Assembly: GCA_016110215.1 (NCBI GenBank)
Contig: JADWQD010000003.1
Span: 3,472,001 to 3,536,000 of the forward strand
Direction of reading: 5' to 3'
Length of the DNA: 64,000 bases
Source: Capronia americana
Lineage: Eukaryota > Ascomycota > Eurotiomycetes > Chaetothyriales > Herpotrichiellaceae
The translations under genes and the position numbers were made by a program. Positions 10,659-22,709 of the stretch are shown here, one piece after another (the stretch's first letter is position 1; every line of letters begins with the position of its first letter). A model generated the notes under the pieces. The model did not search any database, was not told the origin of the DNA, and saw nothing but the letters and a program-made list of their open reading frames with translations.

Positions 10659-11264
10659 ATGGCCTCCTTCTCCATTGACCTACTTCCCAATCCCGCCCCA
10701 GATCATGATACGCTCCTGGAATACTCAGCGAGATTCAAACGGCTCCGACTCAGAGCCCTGAAAGAAGACTCGAGAAGCTTCATTTCGAAGTATGAGAATG
10801 AAGTCGGCCAGCAACAAGATTTCTGGTTGAACAGGCTCATGGCGAATCGTGTCGTCCACCTGGTCTTGACTCAGGAGGACGGAGTAAATCCGAACAAGAC
10901 CTTACTGCAGAAACAGTGGGTTGGTTTCGTGGTCATTTCTGCTGCCCCCAACAACCAAGCCCTCGACAGTTCCTCGCCACCCGAATGGTACATGGCGGCC
11001 GTTTATATCGAACCTGAAGCGCGCGGTCAAGGACTGGGAAAGCGTCTTGTTCAAGCGACCATCGACTACATCAAAGACCATGCCTCAACAGAGGATAGTA
11101 AACATGTATGCTGCTCTACGAGTGTCCGTCACGGCAATGACAACGCATTAGAGCTTTATCAGAGGCTTGGATTCCGCATCATCGACCCAAACAAGCGCAT
11201 GGAAAAAGATGGGAAAGAATATCTCGTGACAGATTTGAGGATTGATTTGGAGCGGGAGAACTGA
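10659..11264 (+). CDS. GNAT family N-acetyltransferase
   Basis: Intronless, 201 residues. The fold's acetyl-CoA binding motif A is clear: WYMAAVYIEPEARGQGLG at about 110-127, with R122-G-Q-G-L-G127 matching the R/Q-x-x-G-x-G/A pyrophosphate loop. It is preceded by the motif D strand (WVGFVVISAAP) and followed by motif B around CCSTSVRHGNDNALELYQRLGF, which contains the typical Asn-x-x-Ala-x-x-x-Tyr and GF signature. The family transfers acetyl from acetyl-CoA to amine substrates (protein N termini, small amines, antibiotics); the substrate cannot be told here. No targeting signal was seen, so probably cytosolic. Start is the first ATG in a good context after the leader ATAACC. Confidence 0.9.
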   Translation: MASFSIDLLPNPAPDHDTLLEYSARFKRLRLRALKEDSRSFISKYENEVGQQQDFWLNRLMANRVVHLVLTQEDGVNPNKTLLQKQWVGFVVISAAPNNQALDSSSPPEWYMAAVYIEPEARGQGLGKRLVQATIDYIKDHASTEDSKHVCCSTSVRHGNDNALELYQRLGFRIIDPNKRMEKDGKEYLVTDLRIDLEREN

Positions 11265-11954
11265 ATGCGGCTTTCAGTCATGAGACTGTCACGGTTGTTT
11301 GTCCTCGGGTGCTGTGCCCTATCATCGTCGCTGACATACAAACTGGCAGCCAGAGAGGTCGTTGGTAGCTTCAAGCAATAATAACTTTCACGGTGATAAT
11401 CAGTGGTATGTAATGGCCAGATCTCGGTAGCGGCTGAGCCAAACAAAAATTGGAAGGTTTCTGCGGCAGGAGGGCTTGGCACGGCGTGAATGCGAGTCCT
11501 TGTCGCAGGCCACTCAACTATCCGCCGGGGGCACTCCATCTTGAGAACTTGTCCACTTCCAGACTGACATCGTCCATCGACCGTCTCGAAATCGTCACGA
11601 CAACGTCCCTTTCGAATCTCGACAACTGTATTGCCTGCTCCTTTGACAGGATTAGTGTCGCTCCGCCCTTTCGGTAAGCCAGATTATTCCAGCTGCCTGT
11701 CCCGAAAATCCATCGCCCGCGCTCGAGGACAAAGTGGCCACACAACATGTGCTTCCCGCCTGCGCACCGGTGACAGAGATGTCCTGATGTGCAGCTTTAT
11801 AAGTCACGACGTCCCGCGCTTTTCTTCTTCACTTTCCCTCTGCATTCTACCAGATCACTGCGCCTCTTCCAACAAAACCTAGCTGACCCTGTAGTGCCAG
11901 ACCGCCTTATTCAAAATCTCCCTCACCTCGCGACTTCCGGGTTGAATCACAAAC
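11265..11954. other. Intergenic, promoter of ARF1
   Basis: No gene seen. A TATA-like TTTATAAG at about 11797-11804 lies roughly 150 bp before the ARF1 start, and pyrimidine-rich sequence follows it. Confidence 0.5.
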
Positions 11955-12729
11955 ATGGGTCTCACATTCTCGAAGCTGTTTGACCGACTATGGGGAAAGA
12001 AAGAGATGAGAATTCTGATGGTCGGTCTTGACGCTGCCGGAAAGACCACTATCCTGTACAAGCTCAAGCTTGGTGAGATTGTGTACGTGTTATCAGCTTC
12101 TGCTCGGAATCTTTCGCGCATGTTTCCAAACTCGTACTGACGTCTGACAGCACCACAATTCCCACTATCGGTACGACGAGAGCCTTTCTTCTTAGCGTGC
12201 GCTCATTAACCCTTACTCGCAGGCTTCAACGTCGAGACTGTCGAGTACAAGAACATCCAATTCACAGTGTGGGACGTTGGTGGGCAAGATAAGATTCGGC
12301 CTCTGTGGAGGCACTACTTCCAGAACACTCAGGGCATCATCTTTGTGGTCGACTCCAACGACAGAGATCGTATTGTTGAGGCACGTGAGGAACTTCAGCG
12401 CATGCTCAACGAGGACGAGTTGCGCGACGCTTTGCTCCTGGTCTTTGCCAACAAACAGGATCTTCCAGTAAGCATTGCTGGCATTGGACTCATTGTTCTC
12501 TCGCTGACGTGTTCCAGAATGCCATGAACGCTGCTGAGATCACCGACAAGCTTGGTCTGCACAGTCTGCGACAACGCGCCTGGGTAAGATCACCAGACAT
12601 TGTCCCACCGCGCACAATTGCTGATTTATTATACAGTATATCCAGTCCACCTGTGCCACATCCGGTGATGGTCTCTATGAAGGACTCGAATGGTTGAGCA
12701 ACTCCCTCCGCAAAGCCGGTCACTCCTAA
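11955..12729 (+). CDS. ARF1: ADP-ribosylation factor GTPase, Arf1 type
   Basis: Exons 11955-12082, 12151-12170, 12223-12467, 12518-12583 and 12637-12729 give 183 residues, the length of fungal Arf1. Gly2 follows Met (myristoylation site) and the amphipathic helix GLTFSKLFDRLW precedes the P-loop GLDAAGKT (about 24-31). Switch I TIPTIGFNVE, switch II DVGGQ (about 67-71), NKQD (126-129) and CATSGDGLYEG complete the GTPase. Arf1 recruits COPI, clathrin adaptors and lipid enzymes to Golgi membranes. All four introns are GT-AG of 50-68 nt, and exon 2 is only 20 nt. The intron splitting GEIV from TTIPTIG lies where other fungal ARF genes are split. Confidence 0.97.
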
Positions 12730-13567
12730 ACGACCCCATTGTGCAAGCACGAGCCACAGGTCCAGGAAAGAAAATGGTCGCCTTGAACACAACATTGCTC
12801 TCCACACAGTGTGTCTCTCCAAATTGTCTCCGCAGGACCTGCAGTCATTCCTAGTGTGTCCGAAGAATCAATGGGTGGCTGCAGCCAGCTTGCAAAGTGA
12901 CAGGGTGAATAGGATGACAAAAGCTCCCTTGTTCGACGCATGCTCACGATCTGCTTTGTGTCTGCAGTGTCCCACGTCTCACATGGTTTTCCTGGGGGGA
13001 GTTGAGTCTCTTAGGTAGTGATAGTTCTGACCTTTTTGTGCAAATTGCTGGCATACCTTGGTTTCGGCGGCAGGATCCGGGACCTGTAACTCCAAGTATT
13101 GCAGAAACACGAAGACAAGGTTGCAAGCAATGAATAGAATTGGGTTTCTTGAATGTTCCATTCGCAAACGAGAATTGTGTTGCCTGTCAACGCAGTCGTA
13201 CCGCCGTCACCTCGTGCTGCTCCACTTGTCGCCCCGTAAGGTGAAGGCAGAGCCAAATTCCGCCGCGTGGAATGACGAGTTCCCCAATTGTCAACTCGGG
13301 CACCAACCACTGCACACCTCCAGAGGGTGCCATGAAAAGGCATATCACAATAAGCCCGTATTGATATTTGAATATTTCCAGAGTGGCAGCCTGTTCCTCT
13401 CGCCGTCGTCACGGCGTTTGTACACGCTCAGACTATTTCCCACCTCACGCGAGCCTCCGTCTTTGTCTGTCGCTGCCCAAACACGACTCCCGAATATTGT
13501 AACAACACTACTTGAAGAACGAGCGACAAGAGCCGCAAGACATCAATACTCGATAGTCAACAGCATC
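12730..13567. other. Intergenic, promoter and leader of verprolin
   Basis: The verprolin frame is open far upstream (from about 13058), but the upstream residues do not look like protein and the first useful ATG is 13568. No other gene seen. Confidence 0.5.
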
Positions 13568-15135
13568 ATGCCTGCTCCACCACCTCCACCGCCGCCGCCG
13601 CCACCGCCTCCTCCCCCTCCCCCAGGTATGGGTGGTCCTCCACCACCTCCGCCTTTACCTGGGAACTCTCTTCCTGCGGCTCCGCCGAAGGCAGTTGCGA
13701 AAGGTCGGGTACGTTAGATGACCCTGGGATGAACGCCGGAACAGACAATGGAAGATTGAACGCGTGCAAGGCGAGTTGCTGACATGATGCGCAGGACGCT
13801 TTACTGTCGGATATTACGAAAGGCGCAAGGCTGAAGAAAGCCACCACAAATGACCGTTCGGCGCCTCTTGTCGGCAAGGTTTCAGGCGGCGGGGGAGGAC
13901 CTATTGCAGGAGCACCACCGGTACCTGGAGGGCTAAAGCCTCCCAGTGGCCTCGCTCCGCCCGTTCCAGGTGGAGCGAATCGAGCCCGAAGCCACAGTGA
14001 TGCTGGACGAGACTCGACAGTCAGCCTCGACGGACCACCACAATTGGCGGGATTACTTGCTGGAGGCATTCCCAAGTTAAGGAAGACCCGAGGAGGAGTT
14101 GAGACTGGGGCCGGCGGAGATGGTGCTCATTCAGACTCCGAAACATCTATACCAGGCCCTCCCCGGCCTCCTGTTGCGGCACCGCCTCGCCTGCCATCAA
14201 TGCACGCTCCTCCGATACCGGGTTTTAGACCTCCTCTTCCAGGATCGGTGGACTCCGCGCCAGCAGTCCCGAGTCCACTCGCCAACCTGAAAAAGCCTCC
14301 TCCGAAACCACTATCGAAGCCATCATCCGTGGCCAACCTCTTGGCTGGAAAGCCCCCTCCGCCTCCGCCAGCTTCACGCAAAGTAAGCGCTGCTGCTGCT
14401 CCTCCACCCTCGGCACCACCCCCTCCGCCTTCGTCATTTAGTTCTATTCCTCCCGCGCCGCCGCCGCCGCCTCCGCCACCACCTCCCTCAATAAGCCCGG
14501 CTCCCCCAGCGCCGCCTCCACCTCCACCCCCGACGGCAAGTCCGTTATTTGCACCACCTCCTCCGCCTCCTCCATCGGTTAGCCCGGCTCCTCCTGCCCC
14601 GCCTCCGCCACCACCGCCGACAAGTTCAGCACCCTCGTTCGCACCACCGCCGCCACCACCACCTCCTCCGCCATCCCTACCGCCACCTACCTCAGCAGGA
14701 CCTCCCTCAAGATCAACACCACCAGCTCCTCCCCCTCCAGGTCCACCTCCACCGCCCAGTCAACCACCAGCGACAAACGGAGCGGGGTCGTCGTTAGCAC
14801 AGAGAGCAGCTGCAGCCGCATTTGGCAGGCAATCCTCCTACCAGCCTCCTGATGCTCCTCCATCACCCTCGTCTCCCATCTCACCGCCAGCATCTCGACG
14901 CGTTTCTCAGATTCCATCGCGCCCAGGACTGGACGCGAGCTCGTACACACTAACCAATGGAGGCTCATTTGGCCTCTCCGGCGGATCAGGTGGTCCGATC
15001 CGTATCGAAGACAACAGATGGAAGTTCCAGGACGAGAGCCAATTACCTCCGCCGCGGCAGTTTACAGGGGTGCCAAAGAGATATCGGGCAGGAAGGGGGA
15101 GTACTGTTCCCCTCGATCTTGCGAGTCTGGAATGA
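13568..15135 (+). CDS. Verprolin (WIP family actin-binding protein)
   Basis: Exons 13568-13708 and 13795-15135 give 493 residues. The N terminus is MPAPPPPPP, an uninterrupted proline run of profilin-binding type. Right after the intron comes a WH2 actin-binding motif, DALLSDITKGARLKKA (about 48-63), matching LLxxIxxGxxLKK. A second, weaker WH2-like element, LAGLLAGGIPKLRKT, is near residue 130. The middle is dominated by blocks of 5-10 prolines (PPPPPP with A/S spacers). The C terminus, about the last 47 residues, with IEDNRWKFQDESQLPPPRQF and VPKRYRAG, is the WASP-binding domain of WIP/verprolin. It links actin monomers to WASP/Arp2-3 at endocytic patches and hyphal tips. The intron is 86 nt, GTACGT to GCAG. 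No near alternative family fits. Confidence 0.93.
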
Positions 15136-16197
15136 GAAGGCACTAGTGATGGATAGTCATCACCACCCACGGACATACAGACCGTACCATCTGTCCCCAC
15201 GATTTGCAACATCAGAACCAACGGTCCCTATCCGACGCGTTGGAACTCTTGCTGGTTGGGGTCCCGGTTTACGGTCTTGATGATTGTCGGTTTCTTCTCA
15301 TCAACGTCTCATGAGAGCGAACCCCCTGGGATCCTTGGAGCGTGCGGAGAAGTGGAGGCCGTGGGAAATACATCCGCACGTCAGTTGAGCAAGACAGGGA
15401 GCCACGAACCAAGTGCAGGATCTTGAAAACCTTTGGGTAATGTCTGGCTGATTGGGAAGGAGGCAGAGATCGTGAGTTGAAAATGTCCGAACCATCATCC
15501 CTGAAAGTCAATATGGTTGGGAGAGATACTGTACAGCAAAGGCGGGCAACACCGGGAGATCAAAGGACAGTGGAGACCATAACGAGGACAAAACAGCAAG
15601 ACGAGCACCCCGTGGCAGTCGTAGAATGAAAAGTAACACGGGATCTATGGATGGAAAGTCAATTCTGCCTGGAACTCGGCCATGCTGTGCTGTGCTGCCG
15701 CTATCTATTTCCTATGCCCACTCAGATCACCCACGCTCGAAGATTGAAAGCCGGTTCACTTATCTTTGACCTCTCCCTCTGATACCTCTTCCTTACTATG
15801 ATATTCACTGTCCCGTCACTTTCCCCTGCTTCCCGGACCAGAAGTAAGTTCATCCCTCATCGACCCCCCGGCCGAACCCCCCTTCCCGACTATAAATCCC
15901 TGCCTCATCACCCTTCTTTTCCGACTTTCTTTCTCTCCCACCCTCACCCCAGCATTTTACCCACCCATCGGGACTTTTCTCTCTCGATTCATCCACTCTG
16001 CTACCACCCCTTTCCAAGATCATCTACCTAGTATGTCCTTCCGATGTCCCTTACGGTCGTCCTCTCGATTCATTTGCAGTAAGGCTGACTGAACTCAAGA
16101 AGATCGCTTCGTATCAACGGCGTAACTTCAGATCCAGACCACGACGAAATACAGAACCTCAACTCCAACTCCAACTCGGACTCGATAACCGGTCAAA
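15136..16197. other. Intergenic with CT-rich promoter and possible leader intron
   Basis: No gene seen in the first half. At about 15830-16020 the plus strand is rich in C and T, a frequent feature just before fungal transcription starts. A possible 5' UTR intron at 16031-16079 (GTATGT to TTGCAG, 49 nt) precedes the start codon at 16198. Confidence 0.5.
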
Positions 16198-17204
16198 ATG
16201 CCAATGATCTGGAATGACGAGGCGAACGCGAGGGTATGTCTTGTCTTTCACTTCATGGCTCTAGGAGTGAGAAACTATTGCTATTCCTCCCCCAAGCCCT
16301 TCCCTTTGCGGCGCCGCGAGAGCGAAAGCGCAACTCGAAAGCGATCCGAGAACAGAAGCTGACTTGATTTCTCGACATGTAGCTGTTCAGCGCTGTCCTG
16401 GCTACTACGGATATCAAAATCGATTGGAAGGCAGTGGCTGCCATCATGGGTCCGGGTAAGTTCACTTTGGCTTTGGGGATTCTTTGCCCTGCCCCTTCTC
16501 CGAGTGCACTACAGTACTGTCGTTAGCGGTGGCATGGCAAGCATGGCGTAAGGGGATGGAACGGATCTATGTTAGCGCGCCGCGCCCTTTCCCTGCCCTT
16601 ACCTTACCCTGCCCTCACCTTTCATGTCTGAGTTGGCAGTCACTTCGATGTGCAGCATGCCTATCTGTTGTTGTTGACGAGTGAATGTGGATGTGGATGG
16701 CTGGACAAGATATTTCTTTCTTGCCTTTCTTCCCGTCGTTTGACTCCCCTGATGATCTACCCCGTCAGTTCAATGCCTGACTCCTGCTTCTTGATTTCAA
16801 ATCCAAAACCACCAGCTAACAGTACGACATCAGAATGCACGCCCAAAGCGCTAACTCACCGCATCACCGCAATCAAGAAGAAAGCAGGAGCTTTGTCGGC
16901 TAGCAACGGCGCCATGGCTACCCCTACACCAGCGTCCTCTCCAGCTACCTCCTCTACTCCCGATAGTCCGTCCGCTAAGACAGCAAATCCTCGCAAGCGT
17001 TCTATGAAGTCCGATACGACCACGAATGGCCATGCTGAAGACACTGGACCAGCAGCCAAGAAAGTGAAGACCAGTGGCAGCACTTCAAAGCGAACTAAGA
17101 AGACTGCTGCTCCCGCTCCGGTTGTCGTGAAAGGAGAGGGCGGCAAGAAAGTCAAGAACGAAGATAGTGAAGACGACGACAGTAACGACGATGATAGTGC
17201 GTGA
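16198..17204 (+). CDS. Small Myb/SANT-like basic protein
   Basis: Exons 16198-16233, 16383-16455 and 16834-17204 give 159 residues. The N-terminal 50 residues (MPMIWNDEANARLF, DIKIDWKAVAAIMG, then CTPKALTHRITAIKKKAG) form a Trp-containing helix-turn-helix of the Myb/SANT-like type found in many short Pezizomycotina proteins, with the second helix ending in a basic stretch. The rest is low-complexity: Ser/Thr/Pro/Ala-rich, then Lys-rich nuclear-localisation-like segments (NPRKRSMKS, AAKKVKTSG, SKRTKKT), and an acidic Asp/Glu/Ser tail. It is probably nuclear and DNA- or chromatin-associated, but no target can be given. The second intron is long for this window (378 nt), so an unrecognised extra exon is possible. 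Donors are GTATGT and GTAAGT. Confidence 0.72.
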
Positions 17205-17484
17205 GGTTGAGCGGGTCTTAGGTCGGATCGGTCGCCGTTGTCAGTCGTCGTATGGAGGGGTGTGTCGGCTCTCTTCCCCGTCGACAAGCATGTCATCACA
17301 CGCAGAGAGATAGATAGGGACATGGACATGGACACAGACGACAAGCAGACCGAGCAGATCCAACCCTCAGAACATTGAATTGGCATTGGCATCTGCAATG
17401 GCATTGGAAAACAGCACAGCACGAGGCAGCACAGCATAGGATAGTCCAGCAGGAAAACGACAGAGCGAGCTGAATTATGAGCAT

Positions 17485-17514
17485 GACCTTGACCTTGACC
17501 TTGATCTTGATCTT
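17485..17514. repeat. Hexanucleotide tandem repeat (GACCTT)3(GATCTT)2
   Basis: Five exact-length units: three GACCTT followed by two GATCTT. Confidence 0.85.
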
Positions 17515-18109
17515 TACTCAAAGCCGAGCAGAGCGGAGTGGAGCGTAGTATCGCGGAATGGCAGAACCTGAAGCGGCCAAGCGCGGACATGGACCAGTCA
17601 GTCAGTTACAGTAGTCAGTTAATCAATACACACTATGTACTCGTCTACATCTCACCACTCAGTCGCGGACATCCGTTCCTTTCTTTTCTGTTCTGTTCTG
17701 CTGGGACATAACATAGGTACAGTACCATAGTGAATGGTAGGGCTGGGACGTGAATACTACGGGCAATGCAGTACGTCCACTACACCACACTTCCCTGCAC
17801 TCACAGCACTGCCGCTGACATGACATGGCGTAGAGAGATCAGTCATGATTCTCATCCTTATGTCTCGTCTCAATCTCGCAACTATGTAGGTGTTGCATTT
17901 GGGACGAAGGAAGCAAGCGAGATGTCCCGATGATCCGATCTACACGTTGCTGATACAGTACCGCATGCATGCTCTCTCTAGACGTTTGATCCTTCCAAGC
18001 CTTTTTTCTTGTTGCTGTCTTTCTTGCTTGCTTGCTCATTCGCTTTCATGCTCGCTTGCTCGCTTTGATTCTTTCATTCTTCTAGGCTGTCTACAAGACG
18101 CTTAAAAGG

Positions 18110-18134
18110 CACAGCACAGCACAGCAAAGCACAG
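18110..18134. repeat. ACAGC pentanucleotide repeat
   Basis: Short array of ACAGC units with one AAAGC variant. Confidence 0.7.
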
Positions 18135-18455
18135 TCTACCTCCACGCGAAGCAATATTGGCAGAGATCCGCCTAACTATTAGTTTGTCGTCGGGCCGTTG
18201 CAGTAGAATCCAGCGGTAAAACAATATGATGATCACAGCCACCCATCCCAACCCTGCCCATCCTTGCATCCTGAAGCACTAATTCCGGACTAACATGGCC
18301 TGTAGCCCGGATCCCAGGCGACACTTTATCCTCCGGCATATCCATTTGGTGCTTCGCAAGATCGATATGGACGTCACGACTTTCTCGAGTCGCTTATGAC
18401 TTTTGGAGATCGAGCTTGTTGCAGCAGTAAAGTTTCAGGTCTCACGCCTCGCTCC

Positions 18456-19388
18456 TCACGCCTCAAGCACGAAGATTCCCTCCTCCACCTCGCCATGAAT
18501 GTCTGGGTTTTCTCCAACAAGCGCCTTATCCTTCCCCACGTGAGACTTCCGCGATGCTTGCTGAACCGAGCCATGAGCACCGAGAATGCTGAGCCAGAAG
18601 CGCTCCATGTAATGCCCCTCTTCTGGGTTGACGTCCTCCAGACTGTGAAAGTATTCATACGCTCGTGCATATACTTCCCGAGGCCGCCGCTGGATGGTTT
18701 GACGTGTGGCGGCGAACAGCGCTCCCTGGGTCCACCGGATCTCGCGGGGCGGACTCGTCCATCGTGGGTCTTTCTTGTCCGTCGTGCCGTTGATCAAGTA
18801 ATTGAAGAATTGCTCGGGTGTATACTTGCTGAGATGGAGGCCTTTACCGCGTCGCTCGACCCAAGATGGGAGATACTTGACGCCGTCCCAGTCAGAGAAT
18901 GGGTTGATCTTGCCTAGAGGGAGGATACTGCCTTGGGGTATATTCTGGGCTTGAACGCCTTCGCTCGCCGTGAGATCAGGGAGGTCTGTCAGACGCTTTG
19001 CCATGCCAACGATCTCATCCAATGTAAGATCCGTATGAGCGGGTGTACCGTCGTTGACGTCGTGGATGTTCCCTTGAAGGAAGAGGGTCACGTCGGCTAG
19101 GGAATCGTAGTTGTGAACGATGTGGTGGAGGTAGGTGTGCGACTCGCGACCCCAGTTGGGCAGTACCTTGGCTTCTCGGTAGAGAGACGGATCGGCTGGG
19201 GGTTGACCTTTGCTGTAAACGGAGGCGAGGTCAGAGTAAGATGAGAGCCAATCCAGGGACTCATTGTAGTGGGCAATGACGATGTCGAGATGGCGGGTGT
19301 CCGGTGTTGGCGGAAGCGAAGGCGACGAGGTGATAGAGTGAGACGGTGTGAGATCTGGGGTGAGCAGGTTGGATGATGAGGAAGTCAT
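18456..19388 (-). CDS. DUF3431 family protein
   Basis: Intronless, 310 residues, starting at the ATG at 19388. After a Ser/Thr/Pro-rich N terminus the family core begins with LDIVIAHYNESLDWLSSY (about 34-51), the hallmark opening of DUF3431, which resembles the first strand of nucleotide-sugar transferases. YLHHIVHNYDSLADVTLFLQG follows, then a mid region with a Trp/Pro-rich signature (SDWDGVKYLPSWV), and the C-terminal WTQGALFAATRQTIQRRPREVY and HYMERFWLSILG. The last part is typical of the glycosyltransferase-like members found in fungi. No signal peptide or membrane segment is visible at this start, although many relatives have one. Enzymatic activity is suspected for the family but unproven; sugar transfer is inference. 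Confidence 0.88.
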   Translation of the reverse strand: MTSSSSNLLTPDLTPSHSITSSPSLPPTPDTRHLDIVIAHYNESLDWLSSYSDLASVYSKGQPPADPSLYREAKVLPNWGRESHTYLHHIVHNYDSLADVTLFLQGNIHDVNDGTPAHTDLTLDEIVGMAKRLTDLPDLTASEGVQAQNIPQGSILPLGKINPFSDWDGVKYLPSWVERRGKGLHLSKYTPEQFFNYLINGTTDKKDPRWTSPPREIRWTQGALFAATRQTIQRRPREVYARAYEYFHSLEDVNPEEGHYMERFWLSILGAHGSVQQASRKSHVGKDKALVGENPDIHGEVEEGIFVLEA

Positions 19389-21905
19389 GGTTGATGGTTG
19401 ATGGAAATTTTCGAGAAGACTAGGAGGTTGATCGATGTTCAGGAGCGTTTTCTTCGATCTTCTTCGATTGCTGTATGCTCAAAAGCGTTGGAGGTGGTGA
19501 CGATGATATTCGCTGACTTTTGTGTGCCGTGACAAGCAGTTGTTGTCACACTTGTGTGGTTTCGTGCTCTGTACCGAAGGTGAAAAAGAAAACCACGCAG
19601 CCGCCGTAAGAACTGGAATTATTGCAGAGAGGTATTGAGCATTGTGAGGAATGGTGAATCGCAGGGGGAATTTGCGTGTGAAGTTACAGCGCCTTTCCAC
19701 GAGGGCAGGACAAATAAGTACTCGAATTGTGCAATAGCTCTTCGGCAAAGCAAGCCTTGCATAGATCTCTTCACCGGCTCAATGAGACCAGCGATAGAGG
19801 ATTTGTCAACGGAAGGAAGGACTGCTGAATCGTGCGTTGACTGGCGGTACAAGATGAGGGGCGACCTGTCTGTTAATAGTATGGGAGCTCAGAGGTACCC
19901 GGCGGAGGCTGACCACTGTTCAGGGTATAATACCCTTGTACTTAGAGTGAGAATGATGGCGTATATAAGATGACGTAGCGTACACAGCCTCAGGAGGGAA
20001 TCATGAATTGGATTCAGTGATCATGGAGACAGTTTTGGCCCCGTCTCTATAACCAAGGTACCACAGTTGTCGCGATGTTAGGGCTGCCACTGCCACATGT
20101 CAACCCTGGTCGAAATCGAGGTCCTGCAGCCCTTCCCTTCTGGGTGTTGACTAAATCGTTAGCAAATTCCCCCGCCTTGATCACTAGGTCTGATAGCGAT
20201 ATATCTTTCCCGAGGGTTGTCGGCTGAGCCCAGCCATTGGTGTTTCGTTGGGCAGACACTCGGAGCACCATCTTGCATTTCAGGTGCATGAATGCAGTTC
20301 ACTCCGCGTGTTGAGGTACCCACTGTGGCATCTGAGCGACGTAGAGACCAGTCGCTTTGCTGCATGCGTGGTCGAGCTGATTCATGAGGTGGCGGACAAA
20401 GCTTAGTTTCACCAGATCGGCCAACCACGGAGCAAGACAAGTCAAAGATCGAGGTCTGTTCGGCCCAGGGATGGTGGGCGCACCTGTCTGTAAGCTGAAA
20501 AGATCTGGGAAAACCCGGGACGCCGCGCCGCGACAGAATCAGCAGAATCGTTTAACATGCCAGACATGGCGACATCTAAGTTTCTGGCATGTGGCGTTGG
20601 GGACGTTGTCTGAATTGGGATCCGGGGCGCCTGAACACGAAGCGCGCTTGAGGCGTCCTGATAGGATTCGTCTGAGGTGATATGGACAGTGTTGGTGCAT
20701 GCATTACTCCGCATTTTCTGGGGTTGACGGAGCACCGCGTGCTGCAGCTGCCACAGCAAAGATTCATCGTGGGTTGGAGAAATTGGGGCAGCTGAGGCTG
20801 CGATCCAGGAAGGTGGTACACTGTAGTTATACAGAACAATGGCTGCGAGAAGAGCCGTCGCGCCCATTATTCCCAGTTGATGTCGCTTCTTGTCGCTTGA
20901 CTTGGCAGCTGAAAAGAGAGCAAGCCACAGGATGCGGAGTAGTTCGACTGCCAGCCAAGATATATGCATGCAGTGTCAAAGTCGGATTTTTGACCAACCT
21001 GAAGGTTTTCTTTGACATCGTAACCCCATACGCTCTCTGGAGCAGACTGAGGCGCAGTCGATACCTTCTGTCCAAGCAAACACAACTCCCATAGCGGCAC
21101 TCAGGCACTGGAGTTGTGCTTGCTCTTCTGGGAAGCCAGGCTACCATGTTGGGCTGGCCTCCTTATCGAGACAGTGGTCCCCGTCTCTCTCCGCCATCTG
21201 ATCTCCGAAGTACACAGACAGTGATACTTGTGCATAAAGTCTCTTCTTGTTCGTCACCTGATCTGGACGATCAACTCGGCGCTATCAAAGAGGTCAGACG
21301 GTTCCGCATCCCCAGCACCGGACGATAATGTCTAAAGGACGCCAGACAAGGCATTCAACAGTCCCGTCTGAAAGGCTTCCACAGAAGGCTCAGGACTCCA
21401 TCTGCCTCGTGGTTCCCACCAGATATCACCCGTGGCTCGGCGACTGACCGACATAGACCTCCATCACTCAGGCCCAGTATACCTCAGTAGTACGGTGCAT
21501 GTGCGTCGTGGTTCCGAACTCCGAACTGCCAGGACATCCCACCACTGGACGGTCAAAACAAACACAACCCTGGAAAGGGCATCTGATCAGACCAGCTGCC
21601 AGTGCACCTCGGAGACACACGCGGTTTAAGCGGGGTGATAAATTGGCGTGCTTTTCTGTTAGTGGCTCAAGGATTTCCGCATGTTCCTAGGATTTAAATG
21701 TAGATGCTGACGCAAGGCCGACTGGAGTCTGCATTGCATCCCGCGCGAGTAAGCATGTCTGTCGGCTGCGAGGCGTATTTGCCTCCGGGTCCCGATCTTC
21801 TGGACAGGAAGAGCTGTATGTGGTAAGTCAAGGAAAGCTAGATCTGGCAGTCAAAGATTCATTCGCGTTCTAGAAAAACTTCCCCCTTACGAGTAGAGCA
21901 CTTGA
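19389..21905. other. Gene-poor region
   Basis: Only short overlapping frames without domains. A minus-strand frame at 20442-20969 (175 residues) has no recognisable feature beyond one hydrophobic segment and is not called. The left end contains the promoter of the DUF3431 gene. Confidence 0.45.
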
Positions 21906-22166
21906 TCATTCAACTTTGCTCGGTGTACCAGTACCAGCGCCAGCTAGCGTGGAAAGCGCCTCATTGATTTCAAAAACGTCGTCAATTGAGGATTGGGAAG
22001 CATTGTGCTCCAGTACGAATGAACGTTGGAAAAACTTGCCACCGGTTAAAGGCGCAAGCCCATCGAGACGCCAAGACCTGCCAAGCCTCGTCGTCTCCAC
22101 TCGCTTTCGCCTACAAAATTTCTTTGCTGCGCTCTCTTCGACCTTGACCTTCTTTTTCTTCCCCAT
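21906..22166 (-). CDS. Possible 86-residue lysine-rich hypothetical protein
   Basis: A minus-strand frame from the ATG at 22166 to the stop at 21906 begins MGKKKKVKVEESAAKKF and ends with a more acidic half (SIDDVFEINEALSTLAG). The strongly basic start and the orderly change of composition are protein-like, but codon use is only weakly biased and no family is recognised. It could be a real short nuclear or ribosome-associated protein, an exon of a larger gene, or chance. A plus-strand frame overlaps it (21916-22746) and looks less like a gene. Confidence 0.25.
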   Translation of the reverse strand: MGKKKKVKVEESAAKKFCRRKRVETTRLGRSWRLDGLAPLTGGKFFQRSFVLEHNASQSSIDDVFEINEALSTLAGAGTGTPSKVE

Positions 22167-22709
22167 CATCAGTAGAGGTGTTAACATTACCTTATGTTAT
22201 ACATCCACCGGAGCTCCACTACGGTGGCTTGCTGAGGGTTATTCTCATGTTCGATGGATCTCCTTCCGTTCCCGGCTTCGCAGACGAAGTTGCACCGTCC
22301 TTTTTCCCAAACACATATGGTTGCATGCCAGTCGGTGGCGTGTAGCTGTGGAGGAGATGCTACAGACACACACATCAAAGCAAAATGCTATTCATGAAAT
22401 TTTGAGAACCGGTGGTTTAACCTACAAGGGCAAAAGCAAGGTCGCGTTGAGGTGGCTCAACTGCAAGGCCTGTCGCATGAAGAGAGAGGGATCTGAAGTT
22501 ATTTCTGACGGGACTGGGCTTCTCATTGCAGAGAACAATCCTAGCCTTTTCCCTTTTTCAGCACAATGCTGCCACGGGCACCTCGCTATGTACTTTTCCA
22601 AGTTGAATTTTTCGTCAGCCGTTTCAGTCATTAGTAGTGGCTTCTATCGTAACTCCGATCGTTGTCTCTCTGGGTCGCGTCCCGCAAGTTCACACAAGTA
22701 CCACCACAC

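Larger units (their letters stand above)
17205..18455. other. Convergent intergenic region rich in simple repeats
   Basis: No gene seen. Simple-sequence elements include the 30-bp hexanucleotide array at 17485-17514, a CTTG/CTCG-rich stretch at about 18026-18066, and an ACAGC array at about 18110-18134. Lies between the 3' ends of the Myb-like gene (plus) and the DUF3431 gene (minus). Confidence 0.5.

Noticed and set aside
16856..17590. 244-residue minus-strand frame
   Set aside because: Antisense to the Myb-like exon and the simple repeats downstream; low complexity.
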